DNA of 64,000 nt. It comes from Saprospiraceae bacterium (GTDB taxonomy: Bacteria > Bacteroidota > Bacteroidia > Chitinophagales > Saprospiraceae). Shown one piece after another: positions 45,962-56,500 of the stretch. The notes beneath the pieces are model-generated. The model saw only the letters and a program-made list of their open reading frames with translations, was not told where the DNA came from and ran no database searches. How positions within the stretch are numbered: the first letter of the stretch is position 1; the number at the start of each line of letters is the position of its first letter. The stretch is taken from assembly GCA_016715405.1 (NCBI GenBank), contig JADKAE010000015.1, positions 62,001-126,000 on the forward strand, given 5' to 3'. A program made the position numbers and the translations under genes.

Positions 45962-46645
45962 ATGAGAAGCACTCTTATTTTTGCCGCACTAACCATATTG
46001 AGCCTGGCTTCCTGCAGCCGCGCTTACTACCAAACCGGCGACTACGACTATTTTGCCAACCGCCATCAAACCATAGCCATACTACCGGTACAGACGATCA
46101 CCTACGGCCGCTTGCGCGAGCGCCCCAGCGAAGAGCAAATGAAGATCATTGAGGAAGCCGAAAGCCGCGCGTTCCAGATGTCGCTGTACGCCGAACTGGC
46201 CAAGCGCAGCGGCGTGGAATACAACGATATCGCTATCAATATACAACACTACAGCCAAACGAATAGCAAACTCGAAGAAGCCGGTATCGGCATCCGGGAA
46301 TCCTGGGACCTCCCCCCAGAGCGGCTGGCCGCTATACTCGGCGTGGACGCGGTAGTGCATACGACGGTAGAAAAGGAGTATTTCCTTACGGAATTGGAAT
46401 CTTTCGGCCTCGGACTGGCTACTACGCTGGCGATCTTTTTCTCAAATAACCCCTGGTGGATTTTCCTGCCCGACAACCGCACCAGCGAAGTGCGCAGCAC
46501 CTGCGCTATCCTCGACGGCCACGAAGGAGTAACCGTGTGGGCTACCGACCGCAGCGAAGCCACCTACTGGAATCGCTCACACCGCGATGTCATTGAAAAT
46601 ATTACCCGCAGCCTCGCCCGGAGATTTCCATATCGCAATCAATAA
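45962..46645 (+). CDS. Envelope lipoprotein of unknown function
   Basis: A lipobox (LSLASC) ends the signal peptide MRSTLIFAALTILSLASC. The mature part opens with HQTIAILPVQTITYGRLRE, then helices, LAAILGVDAVVHTTVEKEYFLTE and a hydrophobic patch LGLATTLAIFFSNNPWWIFLP. The TIAILPV ... GVDAVV pattern recalls lipoproteins of the DUF799 / CsgG-like type that read the state of the outer membrane, but I would not assign it firmly. It is divergent from the sigma gene and could be a member of that regulon. Confidence 0.7.
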   Translation: MRSTLIFAALTILSLASCSRAYYQTGDYDYFANRHQTIAILPVQTITYGRLRERPSEEQMKIIEEAESRAFQMSLYAELAKRSGVEYNDIAINIQHYSQTNSKLEEAGIGIRESWDLPPERLAAILGVDAVVHTTVEKEYFLTELESFGLGLATTLAIFFSNNPWWIFLPDNRTSEVRSTCAILDGHEGVTVWATDRSEATYWNRSHRDVIENITRSLARRFPYRNQ

Positions 46646-46652
46646 AGAAGGT

Positions 46653-46842
46653 TTAGCCTGCGGGTTTAGCGATTGGGTTTAGCGATTGGGTTTAGCGGTA
46701 TGTTTAGAAAGCTAAACCCTAACGCTAAACTGCGCATCACTAAACCCCTAGGCACTAAACCCAATCGCTAAACTGCGCATGCACTAAACCCTATCGCTAA
46801 ACTGCCGAAGGCACTAAACCTTTCTCAACCCATAATCTAATT
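46653..46842. repeat. CTAAACC-family inverted repeat element (copy 5)
   Basis: GGGTTTAGCGATTGGG units (46662-46697) face GCTAAACCCTAACGCTAAAC, CACTAAACCC and CACTAAACCCAATCGC units (46712-46830). It fills the entire spacer between two plus-strand genes and is the longest copy of the family in the window. Confidence 0.85.
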
Positions 46843-46846
46843 AATC

Positions 46847-47404
46847 ATGAACAAATACCCAATCCTCTGCCTCACGGCCCTGATACTATTGACCGCAAAC
46901 GTATTATTCGCCCAAAACGCGAAATTAGACATTGGCGTGGGAGTAGGCGTATTGCCCACTTTTTTGAAAGACCGCGGAAAAACGCTGACACCCCCTGTTT
47001 CTGTCTCTGCCGATTTGTTTTTAAATAAAAATGTCAGCCTCGGATTAATTGTGGGCGCTTCCGATACCGAAGCCCGCGCCACTTACGGCCCCGAAGGCAA
47101 TGTGTTGCGCTGGAAGAACAGCTATTCATGGATGGGCGTTCGCTTCCTGGCCCATACCGATCGCGTGGATCACTGGGATATTTACGGCGGCTTCACACTA
47201 GGCTACGGCATCAGCCGCCTGGCTATGCTGGAAGGAAAATGGGATGACCTGACGGCCCACAAGCGCCTCAAACCGGTATCGGGCGACCTGGCTCTCACGG
47301 CTCTCGTCGGCGCGCGACGCCAAATACAGGGCCGTTGGTGGGCGTTTGGCGAACTGGGCCTCGGTACTTCGTTGCTAACCGCGAGTGTTTCATGGCGACT
47401 GTGA
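46847..47404 (+). CDS. Small outer-membrane beta-barrel protein
   Basis: A signal peptide (MNKYPILCLTALILLTANVLFAQ) is followed by about 160 residues of alternating strands typical of an eight-stranded barrel: LDIGVGVGVLPTFL, VSVSADLFLNKNVSLGLIVGAS, YSWMGVRFLAHTD, WDIYGGFTLGYGIS, DLALTALVGARRQ. The last residues WAFGELGLGTSLLTASVSWRL end in Leu, not in the usual Phe. The function is unknown. Its 3' end overlaps the convergent lipoprotein gene by 15 bases. Confidence 0.8.
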   Translation: MNKYPILCLTALILLTANVLFAQNAKLDIGVGVGVLPTFLKDRGKTLTPPVSVSADLFLNKNVSLGLIVGASDTEARATYGPEGNVLRWKNSYSWMGVRFLAHTDRVDHWDIYGGFTLGYGISRLAMLEGKWDDLTAHKRLKPVSGDLALTALVGARRQIQGRWWAFGELGLGTSLLTASVSWRL

Positions 47405-47764
47405 TAGCAAATGAACGCGCTGCGATAACGCGCGCACCGAATCGCGATAGGAGGTATGCCATTTCAGGGTAGCTGCTTGCGATTGGTCCTCGGGCGCCTT
47501 CGCATGTTCTTCGAGTTGATACCAGGCATCTTCGAGGTTTTCCACCTCTGTTACGAAGCGGATCTCTGCCTCGGTCAAGGCCCGCCCCTGGATATTGATG
47601 CTGTTTTTGCGCTGTGTGAGTTGGGCTAATTCCGACATCAATGTTTCCCTATACATCAATGCTTCATCATGTGCTGCGGCCGATTGCCGCAGCATTTTTT
47701 GTTGCCGCTGACTTTGGCAGGCCGGCAGCAACAAGGGCAGTAATAATAGGATCCAGCGGGGCAT
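47390..47764 (-). CDS. Small helical lipoprotein
   Basis: MPRWILLLLPLLLPAC is a lipoprotein signal with lipobox LPAC. The rest, about 110 residues, is predicted helical and polar (QQKMLRQSAAAHDEALMYRETLMSELAQLTQRKNS split by NIQGRALTEAEIRFV). There is no known family. It overlaps the convergent barrel gene by 15 bases. Confidence 0.65.
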   Translation of the reverse strand: MPRWILLLLPLLLPACQSQRQQKMLRQSAAAHDEALMYRETLMSELAQLTQRKNSINIQGRALTEAEIRFVTEVENLEDAWYQLEEHAKAPEDQSQAATLKWHTSYRDSVRALSQRVHLLSQSP

Positions 47765-47769
47765 ATAAT

Positions 47770-47916
47770 TCGGTTGTCTGTTCTCGGTTGTCTGTTCTCG
47801 GTTGTCCGTCCCCGGTTCCGTGGCGGGTGGCGGCCGTTCTCTGTTATCCGTTCCTTATCTTTACTAGTTATACTTAACAGAGAACAGAGAACAGAGAACA
47901 GAGAACAGAGAACAGA
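47770..47916 (+). repeat. Inverted heptamer element with promoter core (AGAACAG family, copy 2, degraded core)
   Basis: The left arm has GTTGTCTGTTCTCG units, and the spacer CCTTATCTTTACTAGTTATA (47854-47873) is the same core as at 7024 but with A in place of the final G of the -7 box. The right arm is five AGAACAG units (47878-47916). Here both flanking genes are on the minus strand, so the core points the wrong way to drive them. Confidence 0.88.
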
Positions 47917-49476
47917 TTATATCTTATTGATCAATTTGCGGATTACCTCTGCATCTTTTTTCAGGTCGAATAAAAAGCCGTTAACCACTACGGCTTCTAC
48001 GCGGTCTCCTTTTTTTAGCAGCAGGGAGGTATTATTGCCAATAGCGATGCGGGTATCGTCTGATTTGTCGGGGGCCAGCAGTTTGAACGGGAAATAATCC
48101 ATTTTGGTGCGATCGGGCAGATCGCGCAGGCGAATACTGGTGTAACCCTGCCGCAGGAGGTCGAGCGCATCAAGGCTTTTGATCTCGTCGGCGTTGCCGA
48201 GGGTGCGGCTGTATGTTTTGCCGGGCACGGCCCTATAGCCCCTGCCGTCAAAGTCGTCGTAGGCGAAAAACACCGACAGGTCGCCAAATTCGCTGATCTC
48301 TGCGCGGTAGTAATAATCGCGGTTTTTGTCGACAGCTACTTCTCTGCGTTGAAAAGCCACGTCGACCAGGTAGGATTCGCCTTTAAAATCGATCTCCACT
48401 TCCCGCAAGATGAGGTCGTGGAAGGAGTTACTTTCGTTAAATGGAATTTGCTCGTAAGCGGCCAAATCCGTGTTTTCGTATTCCTTTTGGGCAATGGCGT
48501 CGAGTGCGGCGAGCAATAAGACGAAGTGTACCTTGCGGATATACTGCTTTTCGGGATCGTTGGGCATGCCGCCGCATTCGATGAGGATGGTGCTGGTGCC
48601 CCATTTTTGGATATTGTCGCCAAAAGCGCGGGGTTCGAACTCGTCGTCGTAGCGGCCTACTTGTCCGGGGAGGTATGCTTGCACCAGTCCGTTCATCCAG
48701 CCGATGAGCTGCATGGCGTTGCCGCGCACGTCGTTGATTTCTTTTGCTTCGTTGTAGGCTGGCGCCAGAAACGACATGGTAGCCGTCTTGGGCTTTTTGC
48801 CGGCGGCGTAGTAGCGGCCCTGGTCGTGCAGGTTGAAACCCCAGTCGGCATCGAGGTCATCACGGGTTTGCTTGAGCAACTGCGATTCGGGGCATTGCAG
48901 GCGCAGGGCGTCGCGGTTGAGGTCGATGCCCAGGGCGTTGCGGCGGGAATAGCGCTCGGCGCCGTCGGGGTTGAGCATGGGCAGCGCCACGATGGTGAGG
49001 TTGGAAAGCAGGCGCTGGCGCAGGTCGTTAAATTCGTCGTTGGCGCTCAGAAAGCGGAATATATCGAACAAAGCCATCGTAGCCGTCGATTCGTCGCCGT
49101 GCATTTGCGACCAGAGCAGCACTTTAACGGGCCCCTGCCCCGCCTGTACCCGGTAGATAGGCCTGTTTTCGATAGAACGGCCGGCTTCCATTACCTGAAA
49201 AGGCGCACCCAGTTTTTGCAACAGCGGTACAATATCGGCGTTTTTAAACCGCCGCTGCCGGATAGTGGTCTCTTTGTAGCGGTCGTAACGCTCAAACAAG
49301 GGTTGATACGACGCGTAATTACCCACCGGTTGCGGGCGCTTAGGCTGCGGCTGTTGTGGCCGCTGCGACTGTTGCTGCGGCTGCTCCTGCTCCCGCTCGC
49401 CGGCACTCGCCGGCTGGGTACACGATGGGGCCTGGATCAATACTATGAATACAGAGATAATCAATGAGATACGCAT
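47917..49476 (-). CDS. M14-family zinc carboxypeptidase lipoprotein
   Basis: The signal MRISLIISVFIVLIQAPSC gives a lipoprotein with a Gln/Pro-rich linker. The M14 domain follows with zinc ligands in SQMHGDEST (HxxE) and NLHDQG, the substrate motif GIDLNRDAL and the catalytic Glu in ILIECGG. A C-terminal domain of about 180 residues has no clear match. Such enzymes cut C-terminal residues from peptides or peptidoglycan. The length (519) is normal for Bacteroidota members. Confidence 0.9.
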   Translation of the reverse strand: MRISLIISVFIVLIQAPSCTQPASAGEREQEQPQQQSQRPQQPQPKRPQPVGNYASYQPLFERYDRYKETTIRQRRFKNADIVPLLQKLGAPFQVMEAGRSIENRPIYRVQAGQGPVKVLLWSQMHGDESTATMALFDIFRFLSANDEFNDLRQRLLSNLTIVALPMLNPDGAERYSRRNALGIDLNRDALRLQCPESQLLKQTRDDLDADWGFNLHDQGRYYAAGKKPKTATMSFLAPAYNEAKEINDVRGNAMQLIGWMNGLVQAYLPGQVGRYDDEFEPRAFGDNIQKWGTSTILIECGGMPNDPEKQYIRKVHFVLLLAALDAIAQKEYENTDLAAYEQIPFNESNSFHDLILREVEIDFKGESYLVDVAFQRREVAVDKNRDYYYRAEISEFGDLSVFFAYDDFDGRGYRAVPGKTYSRTLGNADEIKSLDALDLLRQGYTSIRLRDLPDRTKMDYFPFKLLAPDKSDDTRIAIGNNTSLLLKKGDRVEAVVVNGFLFDLKKDAEVIRKLINKI

Positions 49477-49487
49477 GATACTTTGAT

Positions 49488-49620
49488 TTTTTCGACTTTA
49501 CGACTCTACGACTATATGATCATTGTTCGTCGTAAAGTCGTACAGTCGTAAAGTCCTACAGTCGTAAAGTCCTACAGTCGTACAGTCGTAAAGTCCTACA
49601 GTCCTACAGTCCTACAGTCA
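49488..49620. repeat. GTCGTAAA / GTCCTACA octamer array with short inverted arm
   Basis: GACTTTACGACTCTACGAC (left) faces a long array of GTCGTAAA, GTCCTACA and GTCGTACA octamers (49532-49619). It lies between two minus-strand genes and directly abuts the stop of the M1 peptidase gene. Confidence 0.9.
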
Positions 49621-52600
49621 AAACTGAATTCCCTCCACAAACTGCCAGGGGTCGATTTTCTGGAGGTCTATATGAAACGCTATACGCGACCAATAAGTGC
49701 CGCGTTCGGCGTAGCGATCCTGGATATTTTTCGAGTTGACCAGGGGAAAATATAAGCCCATAGCGCCGCCGAATAAGTCGACCATCAGTCCGCCACTCCA
49801 TAGCAGTTGGTCTTTGAAGGTGTCATCACTGCCCGTGGGCATGGCATTTTTAAAATAACCAACATCAAAATACGGTTTGACAGGAATTTTGCGCCATAAG
49901 TCGGCTTTAAAATTCAATGCGGCTATAAAGCTATTGCTGCGCCCCAGGTTGAATCCCTGGCCGACGACGTTTTTGAGGCCGCCGTCGCGAAGGCTGATTT
50001 GCTGCGACCAGATGCCCTCGGATTCGTTGCGGCCGAAGTAATAATCGTCGAAGCGATAGTCGTTGAAGCCCTGGGAGACGAGGTTGAAAGCGCCCGCGTA
50101 TATGGCGCCGGCATCGCGGCGGGTGTTGTCGAGAAAGCCGCCTACAAAGCAACGCACGTGAAGACCCCGTTTAGGCGCATAGCTGAGGCGGCCGGCCCAC
50201 TCGAAAGAGGCTTTGAGGTAGCGCTGGTCGCCCGATAAGTCTTTGTATTGCTGCCGCTCGAGGGCGATGCGGTAGCGGAAGGGGTAAAGCGGCCCCCTGT
50301 TTTCACCGTTGTAGCTTAGTTCGTGGATGTAGTCGGTAAACCATTCTTTACCGGTAAAAGCGCCCGAAATCCCTTGAAACTGTGCCTCTTCGCGGTTGAG
50401 GATGATGGTGCGCCATTCGATATTTTGGTAAAAATTGCTCGCCGGCGCTTTGCCTAATTCCAGGCGCAGGAAGGGCGCCGCGCGCAGGTAGCCCAGCCGG
50501 TAGTCGAATCTGTCGTTGCTGTCGTAGCGGAAATGCCGCAGCCCGGCGCCCACGGTGACCCGGCGCAGCAGGCGCCCTGCCGGGTAAAAATGGTACATAG
50601 CCCGCGCTACGCCGCTGAGTTGCTTGCTGCCACTGGCGTACATGGGCGCCAACTCCCATTCCAGCCGGCGCGACAATACGCTGTGGTTGAAAAAGACGAG
50701 CCCCAGCATGGTTTTGTCGTAGTGGTTCCACGCCAGCGCCGGAAAGAGGAATAGGTCTGTACGCCGGTCGTTTTCGGGGCCGGGTATCAGGCGCAGGGCG
50801 AGTGGTTCTACTTTGCGCAGCAGACCGGTAGTGCGCAGTTGGTTGTTTTTGCGGTAAAAATCGAGCGTAATCCGGTCGGGGTCGAGTATAATATGCCGGT
50901 AACCGCCGGCAGGCAGGGCTACTTCCCGGGCGCCTTTGAAGCCTTCCACCCAAAGCGAATGCACGGCCTGGCTGTCTTGCATGGCTACGAGCTGGATGGG
51001 TGAGGCGATCTGCCCCGCATTTTTGATTTTCACCCAGGTCGTATCGCCCACTGTGCGGGCGCCGGCCAGTTTGTAGTCGATATGTTTGTTGGAGTAGAGC
51101 AGGCCGTCAAAAGCCAGCTCAGGTCTTTGCCCGTGGCCTTTCCCAGTGCGCCCGGAAATCGGCGGGCCGGGGGTGTTTAAATTGCCAGGAGCGGTAGTAG
51201 TCCTGCATCACCTGGTCGAAATACGCCGTACCCACGTAGTTTTCCAGGTAGCGCATGGCGGCTGCCGGTTTGGCGTAAGCCCCCAAAAAATAGTTGACGC
51301 GGGTCAACTCATCAGAGGGCGTCTCCGGCGCCTGATCGAGGCGGCGGCGGCTCTGGAAGAGGTAGGCCAGTTCGTCGAGTTCGTAGGCGCTGCCGCCCGT
51401 GACAAACGCGGGCAGGCCCGAAAATGTGCCGCCACCGCGGTAATAGCGGCGCATATAGCGGCCCTCATAATAGGTGTTGATGCCTTCGTCGAGCCAGGCG
51501 TGGTCGCGTTCGTTGCTGGCGAGGATGCCGTAAAACCAGTTGTGGCCCACTTCATGGGTGATCACCTCGTCGAGCGAAGAAGCGCCGCTTGCCGTGCTGA
51601 TTACTGTGATCATGGGGTATTCCATGCCGCCGCCGGCGCTCAGGGCGCTTTGTACGGCGGTGGCCTGGGGCCAGGGGTATTCGCCCACCAGCTCCGAATA
51701 GAACCGCACCGAGCGATCGACGTAAGTAATGGCGTCTTTCCAGAGGTTTTCCTGGGTGCGCGTGAACATCACCCAGGTGTCTACTTTGCGGCCCGAGGGC
51801 AATACCACTTCGCCGCGCTGTACGCGAAAGCGCTTGTCGGCAAACCAGGCAAAATCGTGTACGTTTTCTGCCAGATAGCGGATGGTTTTGGTCGTTTTTG
51901 CCGACGCCGGAAAGGTGTCCTGCCCGGTATTGTCGGTAGTAAAACTACTCATCATAACACGCGTGTCCTCCACTTTTTTGTCGAGGAAAACGCGCTCGCT
52001 TTCCGTTTGCAATACCCCCGTAGCGCCCACTACGTAATTTTCGGGCAGGGTGAGGCTCACATCAAAAGAACCGAATTCGGAATAAAATTCACCCATTTCG
52101 AGGTAGGGCATGTCGTGCCAGCCTTCGCGGTCGTATACGGCCGGCTTGGGGTACCACTGGGTGGCCTGGTACGATTGCCCCACGTGGCCCAGCCGCGAAA
52201 ACGAGGCTGGAAATTGGAGCACAAAGGGGGTGACAAGGGTTACTTCCCTTTCCGGGAGTAGCGGCGCCGGCAACTGCAGGATGGCGATATCGGGGTTGCC
52301 GGGCTTGTAACGCCATTCCACGGCCTGGCTGTTGACTTTGAAATCGAGATTATTCAAGCCGCCCAGCTCACTATCTTTGGCAAAATAAAACTTCGTACTG
52401 CCCGCATCGAGTTGCTGCCGGGCAAAGGCCGTGCTGCGCTCCTGGTAGGCGTTGGGCCACAAGTGGATATACAACTCGCGCAGGGTGTCCGGCGAGTGGT
52501 TGACGTACCGGATTTCTATGGCGCCGCTGAGCCGGTGTTGCTCGTCGTCGAGCGCAGCGGTGATGCGATAGTGCGCTTCCTGCTGGAAATAAGGTTTTTG

Positions 52601-52687
52601 CGCACTCAGATCCGCCCATGTATGTAGCAATACAAGGGCTATTGTTATTTTTAAAATTTGCAGGGTAAGCGGCGTGTAGTATTTCAT
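49618..52687 (-). CDS. M1-family metallopeptidase with C-terminal beta-barrel-like half (two frame breaks)
   Basis: A signal sequence precedes the M1 N-terminal domain. The exopeptidase motif is GGGMEYP and the zinc site THEVGHNWFYGILASNERD with AWLDEGINTYYE gives HExxH-18-E. Frame breaks lie near 51139 (HWE joins KATGKDLSWLF) and near 51110, each by one base in a short A or T run. The last 450 residues (LEWELAPMYASGSKQLSGVA, FEWAGRLSYAPKRGLHVRCFV and similar) are repeated amphipathic strands like an outer-membrane barrel. This M1-plus-barrel fusion occurs in Bacteroidota and would put the peptidase at the outer membrane. About 1,010 residues in all. Confidence 0.88.
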
Positions 52688-52753
52688 TGCAGTGCTAAAT
52701 TGAATCTTCAGGGTAAAAATACTAATTTGCTTGCGTGAAAAACTAAAACCCCC

Positions 52754-52761
52754 TATATTTG
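52754..52761 (+). promoter_or_regulatory. Predicted -7 promoter element (TATATTTG) of the tRNA gene
   Basis: This exact TAnnTTTG match has a TTG (52731-52733) 20 bases upstream, a good -33/-7 pair, 23 bases before the tRNA. Confidence 0.7.
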
Positions 52762-52784
52762 CACTCGCTTTTGGAAAAATGTAT

Positions 52785-52858
52785 GGCGCGGTAGCTCAGC
52801 TGGTCAGAGCGTGCGATTCATAATCGCAAGGTCGGGAGTTCAAGCCTCCCCCGCGCTA
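52785..52858 (+). tRNA. tRNA-Met (anticodon CAT)
   Basis: A full cloverleaf folds: acceptor GGCGCGG / CCGCGCT (one G-U), D arm GCTC...GAGC, anticodon stem TGCGA / TCGCA with loop TTCATAA, variable AGGTC and T arm GGGAG TTCAAGC CTCCC. Anticodon CAT gives Met; the stems resemble elongator tRNA-Met more than tRNA-Ile2, but a lysidine-modified Ile tRNA cannot be fully excluded. CCA is not encoded. Confidence 0.93.
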
Positions 52859-52860
52859 CT

Positions 52861-52902
52861 AAAAAACCGGTGCTTGGTTCAATTCGGGTAGCCGGTTTTT
52901 TT
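52861..52902 (+). terminator. Terminator after tRNA-Met
   Basis: AAAAAACCGG and CCGGTTTTTTT form a stem around a 20-base loop with a T run, immediately downstream of the tRNA. Confidence 0.75.
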
Positions 52903-52913
52903 ATTTGCAGGTC

Positions 52914-53060
52914 TATCCTTCTCCAAACAACTCCCGAAACGCCCGAAGGGTAATGATTTTTATACCTGCTATTTCATCTTTGGCCAGCAAAGGTTTATCT
53001 CCAGTAACGAGATGGGTTGCTCCGGCAGCTAAAGCGAGATCGAACAGATAGTTATCCCCA
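52914..53060 (-). pseudogene. Truncated PIN-domain gene (C-terminal fragment)
   Basis: On the minus strand 49 codons read DNYLFDLALAAGATHLVTGDKP, then LLAKDEIAGIKIITLRAFRELFGEG and a stop. This is the C-terminal part of a PIN-family toxin-like nuclease (the D-N-x-L/F...A-L-A...V-T-G-D segment). The N-terminal two thirds are absent and the homology ends near 53060, where the metal-resistance island begins. It is probably a remnant cut by insertion of the island. Confidence 0.75.
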
Positions 53061-53106
53061 ATTAATAAAATAAAACAAATCTCCCAAATCCACGTTTGCT
53101 TATATA

Positions 53107-53439
53107 ATGAAATCCTCTTGCTTCATTTTCAGCCTCTACTTCTTCGCATTGAGTATGGTGCCATGCTCCGATGTTCACGAGATGAACGCTCCGGCGAGTG
53201 CTGAATTTGCAAGCCTCGCAACCAACGAACACTCCGATTGCCCGCACGAGACCGGGGCTGACTTTTGCCCCCCGTTTTGCACTTGCAATTGCTGTGGACA
53301 GATTATTGCCCAAGCCAAAACCTTCAAATGGCACTTCAAGCCACTTTTTTCTAATTTTAAAGTAAAATGCGCATTCCAGTACGTTCTTGATTGGCAAAGT
53401 GCGCATCTCGCTGCCATTTTCCGCCCTCCCCAAGTTTAG
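53107..53439 (+). CDS. DUF6660-like small Cys/His-containing exported protein
   Basis: A hydrophobic start (MKSSCFIFSLYFFALSMVPC) is followed by DVHEM, an HSDCPHETGADFCPPFCTCNCCGQ cluster with many Cys and His (split here into HSDCPHE and CPPFCTCNCCG), and a hydrophilic end with QSAHLAAIFRPPQV. Small proteins of this kind commonly stand first in Czc-type operons of Bacteroidota. The Cys/His cluster suggests metal binding in the envelope, but the function is not established. Confidence 0.75.
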   Translation: MKSSCFIFSLYFFALSMVPCSDVHEMNAPASAEFASLATNEHSDCPHETGADFCPPFCTCNCCGQIIAQAKTFKWHFKPLFSNFKVKCAFQYVLDWQSAHLAAIFRPPQV

Positions 53440-53542
53440 ATTGCAACAAAAAAAAGTCCGGTGCGGCTTCGCTGCAACCCGCTGAAAGGCAATGGCGTGG
53501 CCACTGCTTTCGAGCATTTTGTTCAATTTAAACTAACTTTCA

Positions 53543-56500
53543 ATGCTTGATAAAATCATTTTTTTCAGCATAAAGAATAAGTTCGTCGTGGGCTTGTTCA
53601 CGCTGGCTTTGGTGCTTTGGGGCATCTACTCGTTGTCCCGGCTGCCCATTGACGCACTGCCCGACATCACCAACAATCAGGTGCAAATCATCACTTCTTC
53701 CCCCACTTTGGCGGCACAGGAAGTGGAAAAATTCATTACCTATCCCATCGAGCAGGCGGTAAAACCAATCCCCAAAGTTGTCGAACTGCGCTCCATCAGC
53801 CGTTTTGGTTTGAGCGTCGTGACCGTCGTTTTTGAGGAGGACGTGGATATTTATTGGGCGAGAACCCAAATTTCCGAACGCATCAAAGAAGCGGAGGACA
53901 ACATCCCGCAAGGCTTCGGCATACCCGAAATGGCGCCCATCAGCACAGGTTTGGGGGAGATCTACCAATACGTCGTGTTCCCAAAACCCAGTTTTGAGGA
54001 TAAGTACAACGCCATGGACTTGCGCACCGTGCAGGACTGGATTATCAAACCGCAACTCATCGGCACGAAAGGCGTGGCAGAAGTGAACACCCTTGGCGGG
54101 ATGCTCAAGCAGTACGAAATCGCCGTGCAGCCCGACAAGTTGCGCAGCATGAACACTACCATGCCCGAAATCCTCGAAGCCCTCGAACACAACAACGAGA
54201 ACACCGGCGGCGCATACATTGACAAAAAGCCCAACGCATACTTCATCCGGGGTATTGGCATGGTCAATGGCATCGAGGACATCCGAAAAATCGTCGTCAA
54301 AAACCAGAACGGCATTCCCATTTTGGTGCGGGACGTGGCTACGGTGCAGTTTGGCAGTTCCATCCGATACGGAGCGACCACGAAGGACGGCAAGGGCGAA
54401 GCCGTCAGCGGCACGGTGATGATGCTCAAAGGCGCAAACAGCGCAGAAGTCGTCACGCTGGTCAAGGAAAAAATGGAACAAATCCGAAAATCCCTGCCCG
54501 AAGGCGTGGACGTGGAGCCATTCCTCGACCGCACGAAATTGGTCAGAAACGCCATTGGGACTGTCCAGACCAATCTATTGGAAGGTGCGCTCATCGTCGT
54601 TTTCATCCTAATTTTGTTGCTCGGCAACTTGCGGGCAGGCTTGGTCGTGGCTTCGGTCATTCCCTTGTCCTTGCTTTTTGCGGTCAGCTTGATGCATCTT
54701 TTTGGTGTGAGCGGCAATCTGATGAGCCTCGGGGCGATTGACTTTGGGCTGATTGTGGACGGGGCGGTCATCATCGTCGAAGCCATCGTTCACCGATTGC
54801 AGACCATGCCGACGGGCAAAATTAATGCCGCCGAAATGGACGGCCTGGTGAAAAAAGAAGCCCACAAATTGATGTCGTCCGCCGCCTTTGGGCAATTAAT
54901 TATCCTTATTGTTTACCTCCCGATTTTGGCGTTGGTCGGCATCGAGGGCAAGATGTTCCGACCCATGGCGCAGACCGTTTCGTTCGCCATTTTAGGGGCT
55001 TGCATTTTGCCCTTGACTTACGTTCCTATGATGTCAGCCTTGTTTTTGAGCAAAAAAACGGGGCATACGCAGAACATCTCCGACCGCATCATCGCCTTTT
55101 GCTACCGGATTTATGCGCCGCTTTTGGAGGGCGCATTGAAAATGAAAGGCTCGGTCGTCGGCATTGCCGTTGCGCTTTTTGCAGTTTCGATGCTCGTGTT
55201 CAACCAATTGGGCGGCGAGTTTATCCCAACTTTGGAAGAAGGCGACATTGCTACGCACATCATCATCCCGCCGGGAAGTTCGCTTTCGCAGGAAATCGAG
55301 ACGACCACCAAAGTCGAAAAGATTTTGTTGGAAAGTTTTCCCGAAGTAAAGGAGGTCGTTTCCAAAATCGGCAGCGCAGAAGTGCCGACCGACCCCATGC
55401 CCATGGAAGTCGCCGATGCGATGGTCATTTTGAAAGACAAATCAGAATGGACTTCCGCCCATACAAAAGAAGAATTGATGTCAAAAATGGAACACGCCCT
55501 TGACGACATTCCGGGCGTGACGACCGAATTTACACAACCCATTCAGATGCGTTTCAACGAACTGATGACGGGCGTGAGAAGCGATGTGGCTGTGAAGATT
55601 TTCGGCGAGGACATTGACCTGTTGGCGGGTTTGGCGGAGCAAGCCATGCCCATGATACAGAGCGTGGAAGGTGTAGAAGATGCCCGTCCAGAAGCTGTTT
55701 CCGGCTTGCCGCAAATCACGGTCAAGTACAACAAAGACAAACTGGCTTTGTACGGTTTGAACGTCGGCGACTTAAATCAGGTCGTCCGAACAGGTTTTGC
55801 GGGCGAAAAAGCGGGGGTTGTTTATGAAGGTGAAAAACGTTTCGACCTCGTGGTTCGTCTCGAAAACGACAGCCGTCAGGATATTTTCAACCTCAAAAAC
55901 CTATTCGTCTCACTCCCTTCCGGCAGCCAAATCCCACTCGAACAAGTGGCGGACATCACCCTCGAACCAGGTTTCTCGCAAATCAGCCGGGAGGACGGCA
56001 AGCGGCGCATTGTCATCGGTTTCAACGTACGGGGAAGGGACGTGAAAAGCGTGGTCAAAGAAATACAGGCAAAACTCGATGCCAGCCTCAACTTGCCGCC
56101 CGGTTACTACACCACCTACGGCGGTCAGTTCCAGAACCTCGTTGAGGCGAACAAGCGGCTTTCCGTCGCCGTCCCTGTTGCGCTTGCGCTGATTTTTGTC
56201 CTTTTGTTTTTTACTTTCAGCAGCATCAAACAATCGCTCCTGATTTTCACCGCAATCCCGCTTTCCGCCATCGGCGGCGTGTTTGCGCTCTGGCTGCGGG
56301 GGATGCCGTTCTCGATTTCGGCGGGCGTGGGCTTCATCGCCCTGTTTGGCGTGGCGGTTTTGAATGGTATCGTACTTATTGGTTATTTCAACCAACTCAA
56401 AAGCGAGGGCATAGCGGACGTCTTGCAGCGCATCAGGGAAGGCACAAAAGTCCGTTTGCGCCCCGTTATCATGACGGCTGCGGTGGCTTCGCTCGGCTTT

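Noticed and set aside
48526..49467. 313-codon plus-strand frame opposite the M14 peptidase gene
   Set aside because: It is a shadow of the GC-rich peptidase gene; the minus strand shows a signal peptide and all M14 motifs.
52785..52858. tRNA gene as attachment site of the metal island
   Set aside because: The island begins about 200 bases away, behind a terminator and a PIN remnant, and I see no repeated tRNA 3' end at the far border.
53062..53526. 154-codon minus-strand frame antisense to the DUF6660-like gene
   Set aside because: The plus-strand frame has a signal peptide and a family-like Cys/His pattern; the antisense frame shows neither.
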